Assembly (NCBI RefSeq): GCF_003668575.1
Contig: NZ_RCVZ01000020.1
Coordinates: 1 to 63,567, forward strand
DNA: 63,567 bases
From: Falsibacillus albus
GTDB taxonomy: Bacteria > Bacillota > Bacilli > Bacillales > DSM-25281
Reading direction: 5' to 3'
In this document: positions 1 to 7,382 of the stretch, one piece after another
Layout: every line of letters starts with the position of its first letter
Position numbering within the stretch: position 1 is the first letter of the stretch
The notes under the pieces: model-generated
Told to the model about the DNA's origin: nothing
What the model saw: only the letters and a program-made list of their open reading frames with translations
The model's database searches: none
Made by a program: the position numbers and the translations under genes

Positions 1-40
1 GATTTAAAATAAAAATTGAATTAACGTTGACGTTTGTTTT

Positions 41-57
41 GTTCAGTTTTCAAAGAT
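41..57 (-). promoter_or_regulatory. boxA-like antitermination site of the rrn leader
   Basis: On the minus strand the sequence reads ATCTTTGAAAACTGAAC, close to the boxA core (CTTTGAAAAC) of Bacillus rRNA leaders. NusB and S10 bind such sites to make rRNA transcription resistant to termination. It sits downstream of both rrn promoters, as expected. Confidence 0.65.
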
Positions 58-94
58 CAATTTTACTGTCTTCTTCTTTGACAGCGACTTTATT

Positions 95-124
95 AATGTA
101 ACATTTTCACTCCGTTGATGTCAA
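95..124 (-). promoter_or_regulatory. rrn promoter P2 (sigma-A)
   Basis: The minus strand carries TTGACA (119-124), an 18-nt spacer and TACATT (95-100). It is the downstream member of a tandem pair reading toward the left edge, the usual arrangement for Bacillus rRNA operons. Confidence 0.65.
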
Positions 125-179
125 CAACTTTTTTTGTTTTTTTCTTTCAAAAAGCGTTTCGTCATCAGCGACGTTTATT

Positions 180-208
180 AATATACCAAGATATCCATTG
201 ACCGTCAA
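180..208 (-). promoter_or_regulatory. rrn promoter P1 (sigma-A) with A-rich UP-like region
   Basis: The minus strand carries TTGACG (203-208), a 17-nt spacer and TATATT (180-185). Upstream, positions 209-250 read as A-tracts on the minus strand, resembling an UP element contacted by the RNA polymerase alpha C-terminal domains. The -35 lies inside the 13-bp palindrome at 197-209. Confidence 0.65.
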
Positions 209-264
209 TGCTTTTTTATGATTTTTTTCAAAGTTTTTCTGATGGTGTTAAAATCTGTGTATCA

Positions 265-501
265 TTACATTTCTTTTTTCTTTTTGGGATTCAGAATATA
301 CTTGATGCATTCAGCATGAGGCGCTATACGAGTAAATAGGTTGAACAGGATTTTATACCTTTCTTCCATGGCACGTTTTACAAGATGATCGATCCTGGAA
401 TCCTTCAAGTCAAAAAGAATTTCATCCATTTCCCTTTTTAATAAATATTGAATTTCTTCTTTTTCCTTCTCATGAATTAAAATACCTAACAAAACATTCA
501 C
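265..501 (-). CDS. small charged hypothetical protein next to the rrn promoters
   Basis: I do not recognise a family for this 78-residue protein. It is rich in Lys and Glu, has no signal peptide or membrane segment, and should be a soluble, mostly helical protein. It ends in a basic run (NPKKKKEM). A good ribosome binding site (GAAGGGG) lies just before the ATG, which supports it being real. It is transcribed toward the rrn promoters and ends about 57 bases before the P1 -35, and it is divergent from pdaB. B. subtilis has no gene that I recall at this exact place. It could be a lineage-specific small gene; function unknown. Confidence 0.6.
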   Translation of the reverse strand: MNVLLGILIHEKEKEEIQYLLKREMDEILFDLKDSRIDHLVKRAMEERYKILFNLFTRIAPHAECIKYILNPKKKKEM

Positions 502-568
502 CCCTTCAAAAGATTATTTGTAGTTTTTTCCAAGTGGTGGGAAATTATTAAAAAGATTTATGTACGCT

Positions 569-599
569 GCATATATTTTTTATTAGCCATGCATAAGAT
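569..599 (+). promoter_or_regulatory. candidate sigma-E promoter of pdaB
   Basis: GCATATATT (569-577) and CATAAGAT (592-599) are separated by 14 nt. These fit the sigma-E type -35 (ATATT) and -10 (CATAnnnT) elements. pdaB is known as a mother-cell/forespore sporulation gene in B. subtilis, which agrees, but the match alone is modest. Confidence 0.4.
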
Positions 600-630
600 G
601 GAATAGGACTTGTCTAATAGGGGGATTTGT

Positions 631-1380
631 ATGAATTTTTTTGTGACCTTGAATGGACGAAACATCAAAAAGGTTTTGCTTGTCATTATGATTTCTTTTT
701 TTACTGCTTTGTTTTTTTATAGTGAAAACCTCGGGTATTATCCTGTCTTTTCAACCAAGGCAGGGCCAAAAGCTGTATACCAGGGTGATAAGGGAATTGC
801 GCTTACCTTTAATATCGGCTGGGGTGATGTTCAGGCTGAGCCGATATTGGACACACTAGAAAAATTGAATGTCAAATCCGCCACTTTTTTTCTCTCAGGT
901 GAATGGGCCGAACGCCATCCTGACCTTGTACAGCGGATTGTGAAGCAAGGCTATGAAGTCGGGAGCTTGGGGTATTCCTATGCTGATTATATTGATTTAA
1001 AGGATGCCGAAGTCAGGCGTGACATGATGAAATCGCAGGAAGTGTTTAAAAAATTGAATTTGAAGCAGGTCAAATTACTGCGCTCTCCTACGGGGCATTT
1101 TGACAAGCGGACCATAAAGATAGCCGATCAATTAGGATTGACCGTCGTCCATTGGAGCATTAATTCCGATGACTGGAAAAGTCCCGGCGTTCAAAACATC
1201 GTTCAAAACATCGAAGGCGCGAAGCAAGGCGACATTCTATTATTCCACGCTTCCGACTCCGCTAAACAAACCGCAGTTGCCTTGCCGGATATAATTTCTT
1301 ATTTAAAGAAAAAAGGTCCATTTGTGTCTGTTTCGGATATGCTTGCAAATGGAAATGTAAAGACCACATTGGTGCCATAA
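631..1380 (+). CDS. pdaB: PdaB, polysaccharide-deacetylase family sporulation protein
   Basis: This 249-residue protein matches PdaB, needed in B. subtilis to keep spores stable after release. One membrane segment (about residues 13-31) anchors a NodB-like deacetylase domain. I chose the ATG at 631 because AGGGGG lies 6-7 bases before it; the longer TTG frame from 610 would have no ribosome binding site. The domain is odd. The usual motif TFDD reads TFNI (59-62), and the usual His-x-x-x-His motif reads GYSYADY (114-120), so the expected metal ligands are absent. The third motif (RSPTGHF) and the SINSDDW stretch are kept. It may therefore be non-catalytic or act differently. It is followed by a strong terminator and converges on kbaA. 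Confidence 0.9.
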   Translation: MNFFVTLNGRNIKKVLLVIMISFFTALFFYSENLGYYPVFSTKAGPKAVYQGDKGIALTFNIGWGDVQAEPILDTLEKLNVKSATFFLSGEWAERHPDLVQRIVKQGYEVGSLGYSYADYIDLKDAEVRRDMMKSQEVFKKLNLKQVKLLRSPTGHFDKRTIKIADQLGLTVVHWSINSDDWKSPGVQNIVQNIEGAKQGDILLFHASDSAKQTAVALPDIISYLKKKGPFVSVSDMLANGNVKTTLVP

Positions 1381-1414
1381 AAAAAGACCCCATGCTATGT
1401 TAATGGGATCAATC

Positions 1415-1455
1415 GCCTTGTCCCCCAATAATCAAGGGGCGACAGGGCTTTTTTT
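1415..1455 (+). terminator. intrinsic terminator of pdaB
   Basis: GCCTTGTCCCC pairs with GGGGCGACAGGGC across a short loop and is followed by seven T residues on the plus strand. It lies 35 bases after the pdaB stop codon. Confidence 0.85.
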
Positions 1456-1489
1456 GTTTATATCATCACCGTGCGTTGATGATATGTTT

Positions 1490-2137
1490 TTACGTTGATT
1501 TGTCCGCCCCCTTCTGCTGTTTACCCCGCTCCTCCATTTGCCGCTTTGACTGCTGGTTATATTTTGGCAGAATAAGCAATTGGTATGTATTGCAGGCTAG
1601 AAGTGTGAAAAGCATCAAGTATAGCCAACTTTTTTCGTTGACGGTCAGAACAGGGAGCCACTCTAATATTGTAACGACAACCATGAAGAACATCGCTGAA
1701 ATAAATGTGTTTTTATTCGTTTGCCTCGTCTTTGCCCAAGAAGTGACCAAAGCCGCTGCCATAATGACAATAGCCAGCAGGATATAAGGGACTATGCTCT
1801 CCCCTTTATCTGCAAACGCTTTAAATCTGAAGTAAACAAGATCGAATAAAACAAGAAGAATGACAATGACTTGGACGCCATTCCAAAGTGAGCGGAACAT
1901 TCTAAGACCGAATTGATGTATTGTTAAATAAGCAAAAAAACCCATTTGGCTAATCACACTGAAAGTGAAGCCCACTCCGATCAACCATATCAACACTGAG
2001 AAAATCTGACCGATTTCCATTTTGGCAAACAACGGTGCAAATTCACCCCATCTAACGATAAAGCCAATAACTCCAGCTGTTATTCCACCGACCAACAACG
2101 TCGTGAAAAACAATTTAATCCAATTTCGGATTGTCAC
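1490..2137 (-). CDS. kbaA: KbaA, activator of the KinB sporulation signalling pathway
   Basis: The 215-residue sequence matches KbaA, an integral membrane protein that B. subtilis needs for KinB kinase to feed the sporulation phosphorelay. About five to six hydrophobic helices are visible (for example GGITAGVIGFIV, VIVILLVLFDLVYF, YILLAIVIMAAALV), followed by a charged C-terminal tail rich in Gln, Lys and Arg. The start is GTG, with GGGGG nine bases upstream; no in-frame ATG fits better. It lies between pdaB and gerD, the same neighbourhood as in B. subtilis, and is divergent from gerD. Confidence 0.9.
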   Translation of the reverse strand: MTIRNWIKLFFTTLLVGGITAGVIGFIVRWGEFAPLFAKMEIGQIFSVLIWLIGVGFTFSVISQMGFFAYLTIHQFGLRMFRSLWNGVQVIVILLVLFDLVYFRFKAFADKGESIVPYILLAIVIMAAALVTSWAKTRQTNKNTFISAMFFMVVVTILEWLPVLTVNEKSWLYLMLFTLLACNTYQLLILPKYNQQSKRQMEERGKQQKGADKST

Positions 2138-2224
2138 GATGCATATCCCCCAATATTTTTAGAAAAATTCACTCATTTGATTGTACCAACCAAAGTTTGA
2201 AAAATCTAGGACTTGCATATGTTG

Positions 2225-2254
2225 TGCATAAATATTTCACAAAATCCCATATTA
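2225..2254 (+). promoter_or_regulatory. candidate sigma-G promoter of gerD
   Basis: TGCATA (2225-2230) and CATATTA (2248-2254) are 17 nt apart, a very good fit to the sigma-G pattern (GnATR and CATnnTA). gerD is forespore-expressed under sigma-G in B. subtilis. The promoter ends 35 bases before the start codon. Confidence 0.6.
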
Positions 2255-2289
2255 ACAGTAAGGACAGCTGAAAGGAAAGGAGCTTCTTT

Positions 2290-2928
2290 ATGAAAAAAAT
2301 GGTCCTCTTGCTCCTCACATTTTCTGTAGTTTTTCTTTCCTCTTGTTCCGGCGGCGGGGGATCCAGCAGCAGTGGACAAATGGATTATGATCAAACAAAA
2401 AAAATGGTTGTCGATATACTCAAGTCAGACGATGGAAAAAAAGCGCTTAAAGATGTTATGTCGGATGACAAGATGAAGCAAGAGCTGATAATGGATCAAG
2501 GTATTGTGACACATACGATTGAAAAAACTCTCACATCTGATAAGGGTGCGGAATTTTGGAAAAAAGCTTTTGAAGATCCAAAATTCACAGAGGCAATGGC
2601 TAAAAGCATGAAAAAGGAAAATGAAAAGCTGTTGAAGGATTTGATGAAGGACCCAGAGTACCAAGGGATGATGATGGATATATTTAAAGATCCCGAATAC
2701 CAAAAGGTCGTTCTCCAAATTTTGAAAAGCAAGGAATACCGTGAACATTTGCAAAACGTCCTTATGGAAACGGTAGATAGTCCTTTATTCAAAACTAAAA
2801 TTCAATCGCTGCTGATGAAAGCAGCCGAGGATATGAAGAGCGGCGGCTCACAAGGCCAGCAAGGCGGACAAGGAAACCAGCAGGGTCAGGGCCAGAGTCA
2901 AGGCCAATCATCTTCTTCATCTTCTTAA
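2290..2928 (+). CDS. gerD: GerD, spore germination lipoprotein
   Basis: GerD is a lipoprotein of the spore inner membrane that scaffolds germinant receptors into the germinosome. The 212-residue protein begins with a lipoprotein signal (MKKMVLLLL...FLSSC) with the lipidated Cys near residue 19, followed by a Gly/Ser linker. A helical core with repeated DPKF/DPEY-type units (about 30-175) follows, then a low-complexity Gly/Gln/Ser tail (about 180-212) ending in a run of Ser. AAAGGAAAGGAG precedes the ATG. It is alone on the plus strand, convergent with salA, and has a fitting sigma-G promoter. Confidence 0.93.
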   Translation: MKKMVLLLLTFSVVFLSSCSGGGGSSSSGQMDYDQTKKMVVDILKSDDGKKALKDVMSDDKMKQELIMDQGIVTHTIEKTLTSDKGAEFWKKAFEDPKFTEAMAKSMKKENEKLLKDLMKDPEYQGMMMDIFKDPEYQKVVLQILKSKEYREHLQNVLMETVDSPLFKTKIQSLLMKAAEDMKSGGSQGQQGGQGNQQGQGQSQGQSSSSSS

Positions 2929-2932
2929 AACA

Positions 2933-2966
2933 CAAAAAGAGGCTATTCCGCCATGGAATAGCCTCT
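2933..2966 (-). terminator. intrinsic terminator of salA
   Basis: A 12-bp perfect stem AGAGGCTATTCC/GGAATAGCCTCT with a 5-nt loop is followed on the minus strand by five T residues. On the plus strand there is no T tract, so it mainly ends salA transcription, although the hairpin could also protect the gerD mRNA end. Confidence 0.8.
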
Positions 2967-2972
2967 AATACG

Positions 2973-4031
2973 TTATTTCGATAATACATCAATGACCTTG
3001 CCGGCGATATCATGATATATCTTCCCTAGTTGGTGGTCTTCAGCATAGATCGATGGGGCAAAATCATTTTCATCCCAATCAGGCTGTCTTAGCGGAAGCT
3101 GTCCAAGAAGTTCTGTTCTCAGCTCTTCTGCAAGCTTTTTACCTCCGCCTTCACCAAACACATATTCACGTTCACCGGTCAACTGACTTTCAAAATAAGA
3201 CATATTTTCAATGACTCCGATGATTTCATGCTCCGTTCTCAGCGCCATGGCGCCTGCTCTTGCCGCAACAAAAGCAGCTGTAGGGTGCGGAGTCGTCACG
3301 ATGATTTCCTTGCAGTGCGGAAGCATCGTATGTAAATCGAGTGCTACATCACCAGTTCCTGGAGGCAAGTCCAACAGCAAGTAATCCAGCTCTCCCCACT
3401 CCACTTCGGTAAAGAAGTTGTTGAGCATTTTGCCAAGCATCGGCCCTCTCCAGATGACTGGGGCGTTGTCCTCCACAAAGAATCCCATGGAGATGACTTT
3501 CACTCCAAAGCGCTCAACAGGGATGATTCTTTCCCCGCGGACAACCGGACGCTTGACGATTCCCATCATATCCGGAACACTGAACCCATAAATATCGGCA
3601 TCAATCAAACCAACCTTTTTTCCTTGCCGCGCAAGGGAAACGGCTAAATTGACAGAAACCGTGGATTTTCCGACCCCGCCCTTTCCACTTGCGATCGCAA
3701 TGAAAGTGGTTTTGCTTGCAGGAGAAAGCAGGCCTCCATCCGCCTGACCTGAAAGGCTCTCGCGGTAGCGGTTCAATACTTCTTCAGGCAGTTCCCCAAA
3801 ACGGATTCCCACTGTTTCGGCGCCTTCATTTTTAAGAATGCCCACAATTTTTTGCTGAATTTGCAGCTGTTCCCCTCCGCCTGTTTTGGCCAAAAGAATC
3901 TTGACGCTTACATGCTGCTTCTCTTCTTTAATTTTGATTTCTTCGATTGAATCCAACTCACCGAAGCTCTTATGTAAAAAAGGATCTTGGATATCCTTAA
4001 GCAAATCAAATACCTGTTGTTCTGTTAACAC
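2973..4031 (-). CDS. salA: SalA, Mrp/ApbC-family P-loop ATPase
   Basis: SalA belongs to the Mrp/NBP35 group of ParA-like ATPases. In B. subtilis it represses scoC and so raises exoprotease production; relatives carry iron-sulfur clusters. An N-terminal MIP18-like domain (about 1-85) precedes the ATPase domain with a deviant Walker A (SGKGGVGKST, about 114-123) and DLPPGTGD. I chose the GTG at 4031 because it gives 352 residues, the B. subtilis length, and places AAGGATGGTG six bases upstream. An ATG twelve bases earlier (4043) would sit directly on that binding site. It has its own terminator and lies between cwlD and gerD. Confidence 0.9.
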   Translation of the reverse strand: MLTEQQVFDLLKDIQDPFLHKSFGELDSIEEIKIKEEKQHVSVKILLAKTGGGEQLQIQQKIVGILKNEGAETVGIRFGELPEEVLNRYRESLSGQADGGLLSPASKTTFIAIASGKGGVGKSTVSVNLAVSLARQGKKVGLIDADIYGFSVPDMMGIVKRPVVRGERIIPVERFGVKVISMGFFVEDNAPVIWRGPMLGKMLNNFFTEVEWGELDYLLLDLPPGTGDVALDLHTMLPHCKEIIVTTPHPTAAFVAARAGAMALRTEHEIIGVIENMSYFESQLTGEREYVFGEGGGKKLAEELRTELLGQLPLRQPDWDENDFAPSIYAEDHQLGKIYHDIAGKVIDVLSK

Positions 4032-4050
4032 CAGCGACACCATCCTTGTA

Positions 4051-4088
4051 TTCGTTTACAATTCCCTTACAGTATAACACATATATTC
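4051..4088 (-). promoter_or_regulatory. weak candidate promoter of salA (extended -10)
   Basis: On the minus strand an extended -10 (TGTTATACT) lies about 45 bases before salA. A poor -35 (TTCGGA) is 16 nt upstream of it. It fits a separate promoter for salA after the cwlD terminator but is not a strong match; limits are approximate. Confidence 0.3.
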
Positions 4089-4201
4089 TATTTCCGAAGG
4101 GATGAGGTCTTGATCCGCCATCATTAATTGAATGGCCCTTTTCGTAAAACTGTGCATACACAGCCAATTATAATTAATGGATTGAGAATTAACAAAAGAA
4201 T

Positions 4202-4227
4202 AACCCAGCTTTATTTTAAGCTGGGTT
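4202..4227 (-). terminator. intrinsic terminator overlapping the cwlD stop codon
   Basis: A 10-bp perfect stem AACCCAGCTT/AAGCTGGGTT is followed on the minus strand by a T-rich stretch (ATTCTTTTG). The cwlD stop codon (4211-4213) lies at the base of the loop, so the last codons of the gene form one arm. Confidence 0.75.
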
Positions 4228-4921
4228 CATTTGTAAAATATCTCATAATCCCATTATAGATGGAAGCTGATATTTTTTCTTGGTAGTCGTCTTTTTTTAG
4301 TCGGGCCCTTTCAGATGGATTGGAGAGGAATCCAACTTCCACAAGTGCGCCTGGTTTTTTGGCATGCTTCAATATATATACATTATTGATGGCCTTCGCT
4401 TCCCGATTTGTATTTTGAAGATTTTTCACCAATTCATCCTGAATGAATTTGGCAACCTTTTGATTTTCTTCGTATTGTGGTGCAAAAAAAGTTTGAGCGC
4501 CACTCCATTGTGGAGATGGTATTGAATTGAGATGGATGCTGATAAATAAATCGGCTTTCGATTCATTAATTAATTTAAGCCTTTTTTTCAAATCCTCCGT
4601 TTTCCTTCTGCTATAACCTTTCGTATCCTCTGCAGCCAAATCTTGATCCTTTTCCCTCGTCAAAATGACAAGTGCACCTTGTTCCTGCAAATAATCACGC
4701 ACCTTTAGCGTGACTTTCAAGGAAATATCTTTTTCTAAGGCATCTTGATCGCCCGCACCGCCATCCGGTCCGCCATGTCCTGCATCCAAATAAATAATCT
4801 TACCCGATAAAGGCAGATTCCAGGATTTCCAGGAATCATTCTCATATAGCTTAAATTGAAAAAGCAAAAATAAGACTAAGGCGCTGGCGATAAAAATTCC
4901 AAGCTTCATCCTTCTTCCCAT
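4211..4921 (-). CDS. cwlD: CwlD, N-acetylmuramoyl-L-alanine amidase for spore cortex
   Basis: CwlD removes stem peptides from cortex peptidoglycan, the first step in making muramic-delta-lactam, which cortex-lytic enzymes need at germination. After one membrane anchor (about residues 6-24) comes an Amidase_3 domain with YLDAGHGGPDGGA (first zinc His), ISIHLNS (second His) and the catalytic Glu in LVEVGFLSN. The ATG at 4921 is preceded by GGAAGGGAAGGA and gives 236 residues, matching the usual 237. A longer frame to 4969 has no binding site. It lies between ybaK and salA and ends in its own terminator. Confidence 0.93.
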   Translation of the reverse strand: MGRRMKLGIFIASALVLFLLFQFKLYENDSWKSWNLPLSGKIIYLDAGHGGPDGGAGDQDALEKDISLKVTLKVRDYLQEQGALVILTREKDQDLAAEDTKGYSRRKTEDLKKRLKLINESKADLFISIHLNSIPSPQWSGAQTFFAPQYEENQKVAKFIQDELVKNLQNTNREAKAINNVYILKHAKKPGALVEVGFLSNPSERARLKKDDYQEKISASIYNGIMRYFTNEPSLK

Positions 4922-5004
4922 TCTTTTCCTTCCCTTCCTTGTCTCTCTATGAAAAAGGATATGGGACAAGAAATGAATTTAGAACAAGGATTTTGTCCTG
5001 CCTC

Positions 5005-5451
5005 TTAATGCAGGCGAAGCTTTCTCCTTCTCTCCCCCCTTGTAAAGCCTTCACTCCACCAATACTCGATAAAGCTTTCACACAAAAAATATAATGAATC
5101 GTTAAAGATGACTTCATCCCCAAGCTTCCCCCAATACAGCCAAAAGTTGTATAAGGTGTCGATGAGATGCTTCATCTCCTTTTCACATCTTTGCTGGATC
5201 TTCTCACTCGATTCCCCTAATGGTGCAAACCTGCTGAATTGCGCTCCAAGAAGGAAAGCTTCTATCGCTACATCATAGCAGCCTTCTTCCAATCCCTGCT
5301 GCAGGAACACACCGCCTTGCACACGGATGGCATCAAAGTGCTGCTGTACACTTTTCTTAAGCATTTGTATGGAAAGCTCTTTTAGGAGCTTGCGTTCTGA
5401 TTTGATTTGTTTTTCTCTTTTCTTAGTTGTAAACGTCGTAATCACGTTCAT
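5005..5451 (-). CDS. ybaK: YbaK, DUF2521 family protein of unknown function
   Basis: The 148-residue protein resembles B. subtilis YbaK, a conserved Bacillus protein of unknown function located upstream of cwlD. It is soluble, helical, rich in Lys and Glu at the start (KKREKQIKSERKLLKEL) and in aromatic residues later (YNFWLYWGKLGDEV). It ends with a basic tail (RGERRRKLRLH). The start at 5451 is set by AAAGGGG about nine bases upstream. The rpsI terminator separates it from the ribosomal genes. B. subtilis has one further gene, ybaJ, between rpsI and ybaK; it is missing here. Confidence 0.85.
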   Translation of the reverse strand: MNVITTFTTKKREKQIKSERKLLKELSIQMLKKSVQQHFDAIRVQGGVFLQQGLEEGCYDVAIEAFLLGAQFSRFAPLGESSEKIQQRCEKEMKHLIDTLYNFWLYWGKLGDEVIFNDSLYFLCESFIEYWWSEGFTRGERRRKLRLH

Positions 5452-5577
5452 ATTCTCAACCCCTTTGAACGTATTTTTCAACGAACAAAGCGTTATGATG
5501 CAAGAATTCCAATCACAATCATTACCAGCCCTGCACTTTGGTGACAGGCACCTTTATTGCACCTTTTGCGGCAAAAT

Positions 5578-5606
5578 AAAAAACCCAGTCGAAATTCGAC
5601 TGGGTT
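5578..5606 (-). terminator. intrinsic terminator of rplM-rpsI
   Basis: Stem AACCCAGTCGA/TCGACTGGGTT with a very short loop is followed by T residues on the minus strand. It lies 29 bases after the rpsI stop. Confidence 0.85.
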
Positions 5607-5634
5607 CTGAGTGTACAACAAGTTGTACAAAAAA

Positions 5635-6027
5635 TTAACGTTTTGAGAACTGAGGCGCGCGGCGTGCACCTTTAAGACCGTATTTTTTACGCTCTTTCAT
5701 ACGTGCATCACGAGTTAATAGACCAGCGCGTTTTAAAGTTCCGCGGAATTCTGGATCAGCTTGCAAAAGAGCACGAGCGATTCCGTGACGGATTGCTCCA
5801 GCTTGACCAGTGTATCCACCACCGTTTACGTTAACAAGAACATCGTAGCTGCCAAGAGTTTCAGTAGCAACTAGAGGTTGTTTGATTACTTCACGCAAAG
5901 CAGCAAACGGAATGTAGTTTTCAACTTCACGATCATTGATTACGATTTTTCCTTCGCCCGGTACTAAACGTACACGTGCAACAGAACTTTTACGACGACC
6001 TGTTCCGATATATTGAACTTGTGCCAA
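5635..6027 (-). CDS. rpsI: 30S ribosomal protein S9
   Basis: S9 (130 residues, the usual length) binds the head of the small subunit; its C-terminal Arg reaches the P-site tRNA anticodon loop. The sequence shows the family signature ([20 protein letters not shown]) and the conserved end (APQFSKR). The gene lies 21 bases after rplM and both share a promoter upstream of rplM. A strong terminator follows. Confidence 0.97.
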   Translation of the reverse strand: MAQVQYIGTGRRKSSVARVRLVPGEGKIVINDREVENYIPFAALREVIKQPLVATETLGSYDVLVNVNGGGYTGQAGAIRHGIARALLQADPEFRGTLKRAGLLTRDARMKERKKYGLKGARRAPQFSKR

Positions 6028-6048
6028 GATATTTCCCTCCTTTAGTGA

Positions 6049-6486
6049 TTATCCGCGAAGTTCGTAAACTTCTGGTTTTTGTGCTTGATGGTTATGTTCT
6101 GCACCAGCGAAAACATGTAGTTTTTTATACATTTGACGTCCAAGAGAACCTTTTGGAAGCATGCCTTTGATAGCTAGCTCAAGCATTTTCTCAGAGTAGT
6201 TCGTACGCATTTCAAGAGCAGTACGAGATTTTAATCCGCCAGGAAATTGGCTGTGACGGTAATAAATTTTGTCAGTTAATTTCTTACCGGATAGTTCAAT
6301 TTTAGATGCATTTACGATGATCACGTGATCACCTGTATCTACATGTGGTGTAAATGTTGGTTTGTTTTTACCGCGCAAGATTGAAGCTACTTCACTTGCA
6401 AGACGACCTAAAGTTTTACCTTCTGCGTCAACAACATACCATTTACGTTCTACTTCACTTGCTTTTGCCATATACGTAGTACGCAT
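6049..6486 (-). CDS. rplM: 50S ribosomal protein L13
   Basis: L13 (145 residues, identical in length to B. subtilis) is an early assembly protein of the large subunit. Clear landmarks are [18 protein letters not shown] at the start and the [11 protein letters not shown]-like stretch ([21 protein letters not shown]). TAGGAGG lies just before the ATG. It heads the rplM-rpsI transcript, with a strong promoter and a structured leader of about 80-90 nt that may sense L13. Confidence 0.97.
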   Translation of the reverse strand: MRTTYMAKASEVERKWYVVDAEGKTLGRLASEVASILRGKNKPTFTPHVDTGDHVIIVNASKIELSGKKLTDKIYYRHSQFPGGLKSRTALEMRTNYSEKMLELAIKGMLPKGSLGRQMYKKLHVFAGAEHNHQAQKPEVYELRG

Positions 6487-6489
6487 TGT

Positions 6490-6568
6490 GTTACCTCCTA
6501 AATAATGCTGTATTTATTTTAATCACGAATAAGTCTTCCGGGGCTCACCGTGGGGTTAAATACATACC
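6490..6568 (-). promoter_or_regulatory. probable L13 leader (mRNA element upstream of rplM)
   Basis: The 5' untranslated region of rplM holds complementary blocks (CCCCACGG... and ...TTCGTG; CACCGTGGGG on the other strand). Firmicutes rplM mRNAs carry an Rfam-described L13 leader at this place. I identify it by location and fold only; a covariance search would decide. Confidence 0.5.
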
Positions 6569-6575
6569 ATATGAT

Positions 6576-6604
6576 ATAATAACCTGTTTAAAACACAATG
6601 TCAA
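6576..6604 (-). promoter_or_regulatory. sigma-A promoter of rplM-rpsI
   Basis: TTGACA (6599-6604) and TATTAT (6576-6581) are separated by exactly 17 nt on the minus strand, just after the truA stop codon. Confidence 0.75.
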
Positions 6605-6622
6605 CAGGATGTTACACCTGGT

Positions 6623-7369
6623 TTAGTTGTCATACATCACCTTCCACAAATACAAGCCCTTTGCAGGCGCTGTTTTACCAGCCATGTCGCGATTTTTGCT
6701 TTTTAAAATTTTTGGGAATTCTTTTGGATTTAATTTTCCAGCACCTGAATCCAGCAATGTTCCAACGAGGATTCGGACCATGTTGTACAAGAATCCATTG
6801 CCGATGAATTGGAATGTATATTCATCCTGGTCCGTCTCCAACACATTGATGGCAGAGATGGTCCGGACCTTATCCTCCACTTCCGTCTTCGCAGAGCAAA
6901 AGCTCGTGAAGTCGTGGGTGCCGATCAAAAAGCGTGATGCTTCCTGGACAGCCTCCATATCCAATGGATATGGATAGTGATATACGTAATTCCGGATTAA
7001 TGGATTCTTTCGTTTACTTAAACTTACCTTATACCGGTATTCTTTTCCCTTTGCTGAAAAACGGGCGTGAAAATCTTCTTCCGCCCTTTCGACGGATTGG
7101 ATGGCGATATCTTCTGGCAACTGCCCGTTTATCGCCTTCACCCATCGTTCTTCAGGGATATTCAATTCAGAATCAAAATGAATCACTTGCCCCACAGCAT
7201 GGACACCTGCGTCCGTCCTGCCCGACCCAGTGATTTGCACACAATCCTTTTTATGCATCTTTCCCAATGTTTTCTCAATCTCCCCTTGAACGGTCCTTCC
7301 ATTCGGCTGGATTTGATAACCGGAAAACTGGGTGCCATCGTAGGCTACGATACACTTATAACGCTGCAT
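6623..7369 (-). CDS. truA: TruA, tRNA pseudouridine(38-40) synthase
   Basis: TruA converts U38, U39 and U40 of tRNA anticodon stems to pseudouridine. The 248-residue sequence has the catalytic motif GRTDAGVHA with the nucleophile Asp53, the N-terminal VAYDGTQFSGYQ and the C-terminal FLYNMVRILVGTL. Its length is normal. The gene follows ecfT by 13 bases, so it is likely the last gene of the ecfA1-ecfA2-ecfT-truA transcript. The rplM promoter begins almost at its stop codon. Confidence 0.96.
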   Translation of the reverse strand: MQRYKCIVAYDGTQFSGYQIQPNGRTVQGEIEKTLGKMHKKDCVQITGSGRTDAGVHAVGQVIHFDSELNIPEERWVKAINGQLPEDIAIQSVERAEEDFHARFSAKGKEYRYKVSLSKRKNPLIRNYVYHYPYPLDMEAVQEASRFLIGTHDFTSFCSAKTEVEDKVRTISAINVLETDQDEYTFQFIGNGFLYNMVRILVGTLLDSGAGKLNPKEFPKILKSKNRDMAGKTAPAKGLYLWKVMYDN

Positions 7370-7382
7370 GAGATTACCTCCA

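Larger units (their letters stand above)
1..173 (-). ncRNA. rRNA operon leader (5' part, runs off the left edge)
   Basis: This AT-rich stretch on the minus strand lies downstream of two tandem promoters and holds no convincing ORF. It reads toward position 1 and contains a boxA-like antitermination sequence. Bacillus rrn operons begin with such a leader, so a 16S rRNA gene is expected just beyond the window. The 16S gene itself is not visible, so this rests on the promoters and boxA plus gene-order knowledge. Confidence 0.7.

Noticed and set aside
1476-1787. 103-codon plus-strand frame opposite kbaA
   Set aside because: It lies fully within kbaA on the other strand, with no ribosome binding site and an unlikely composition.
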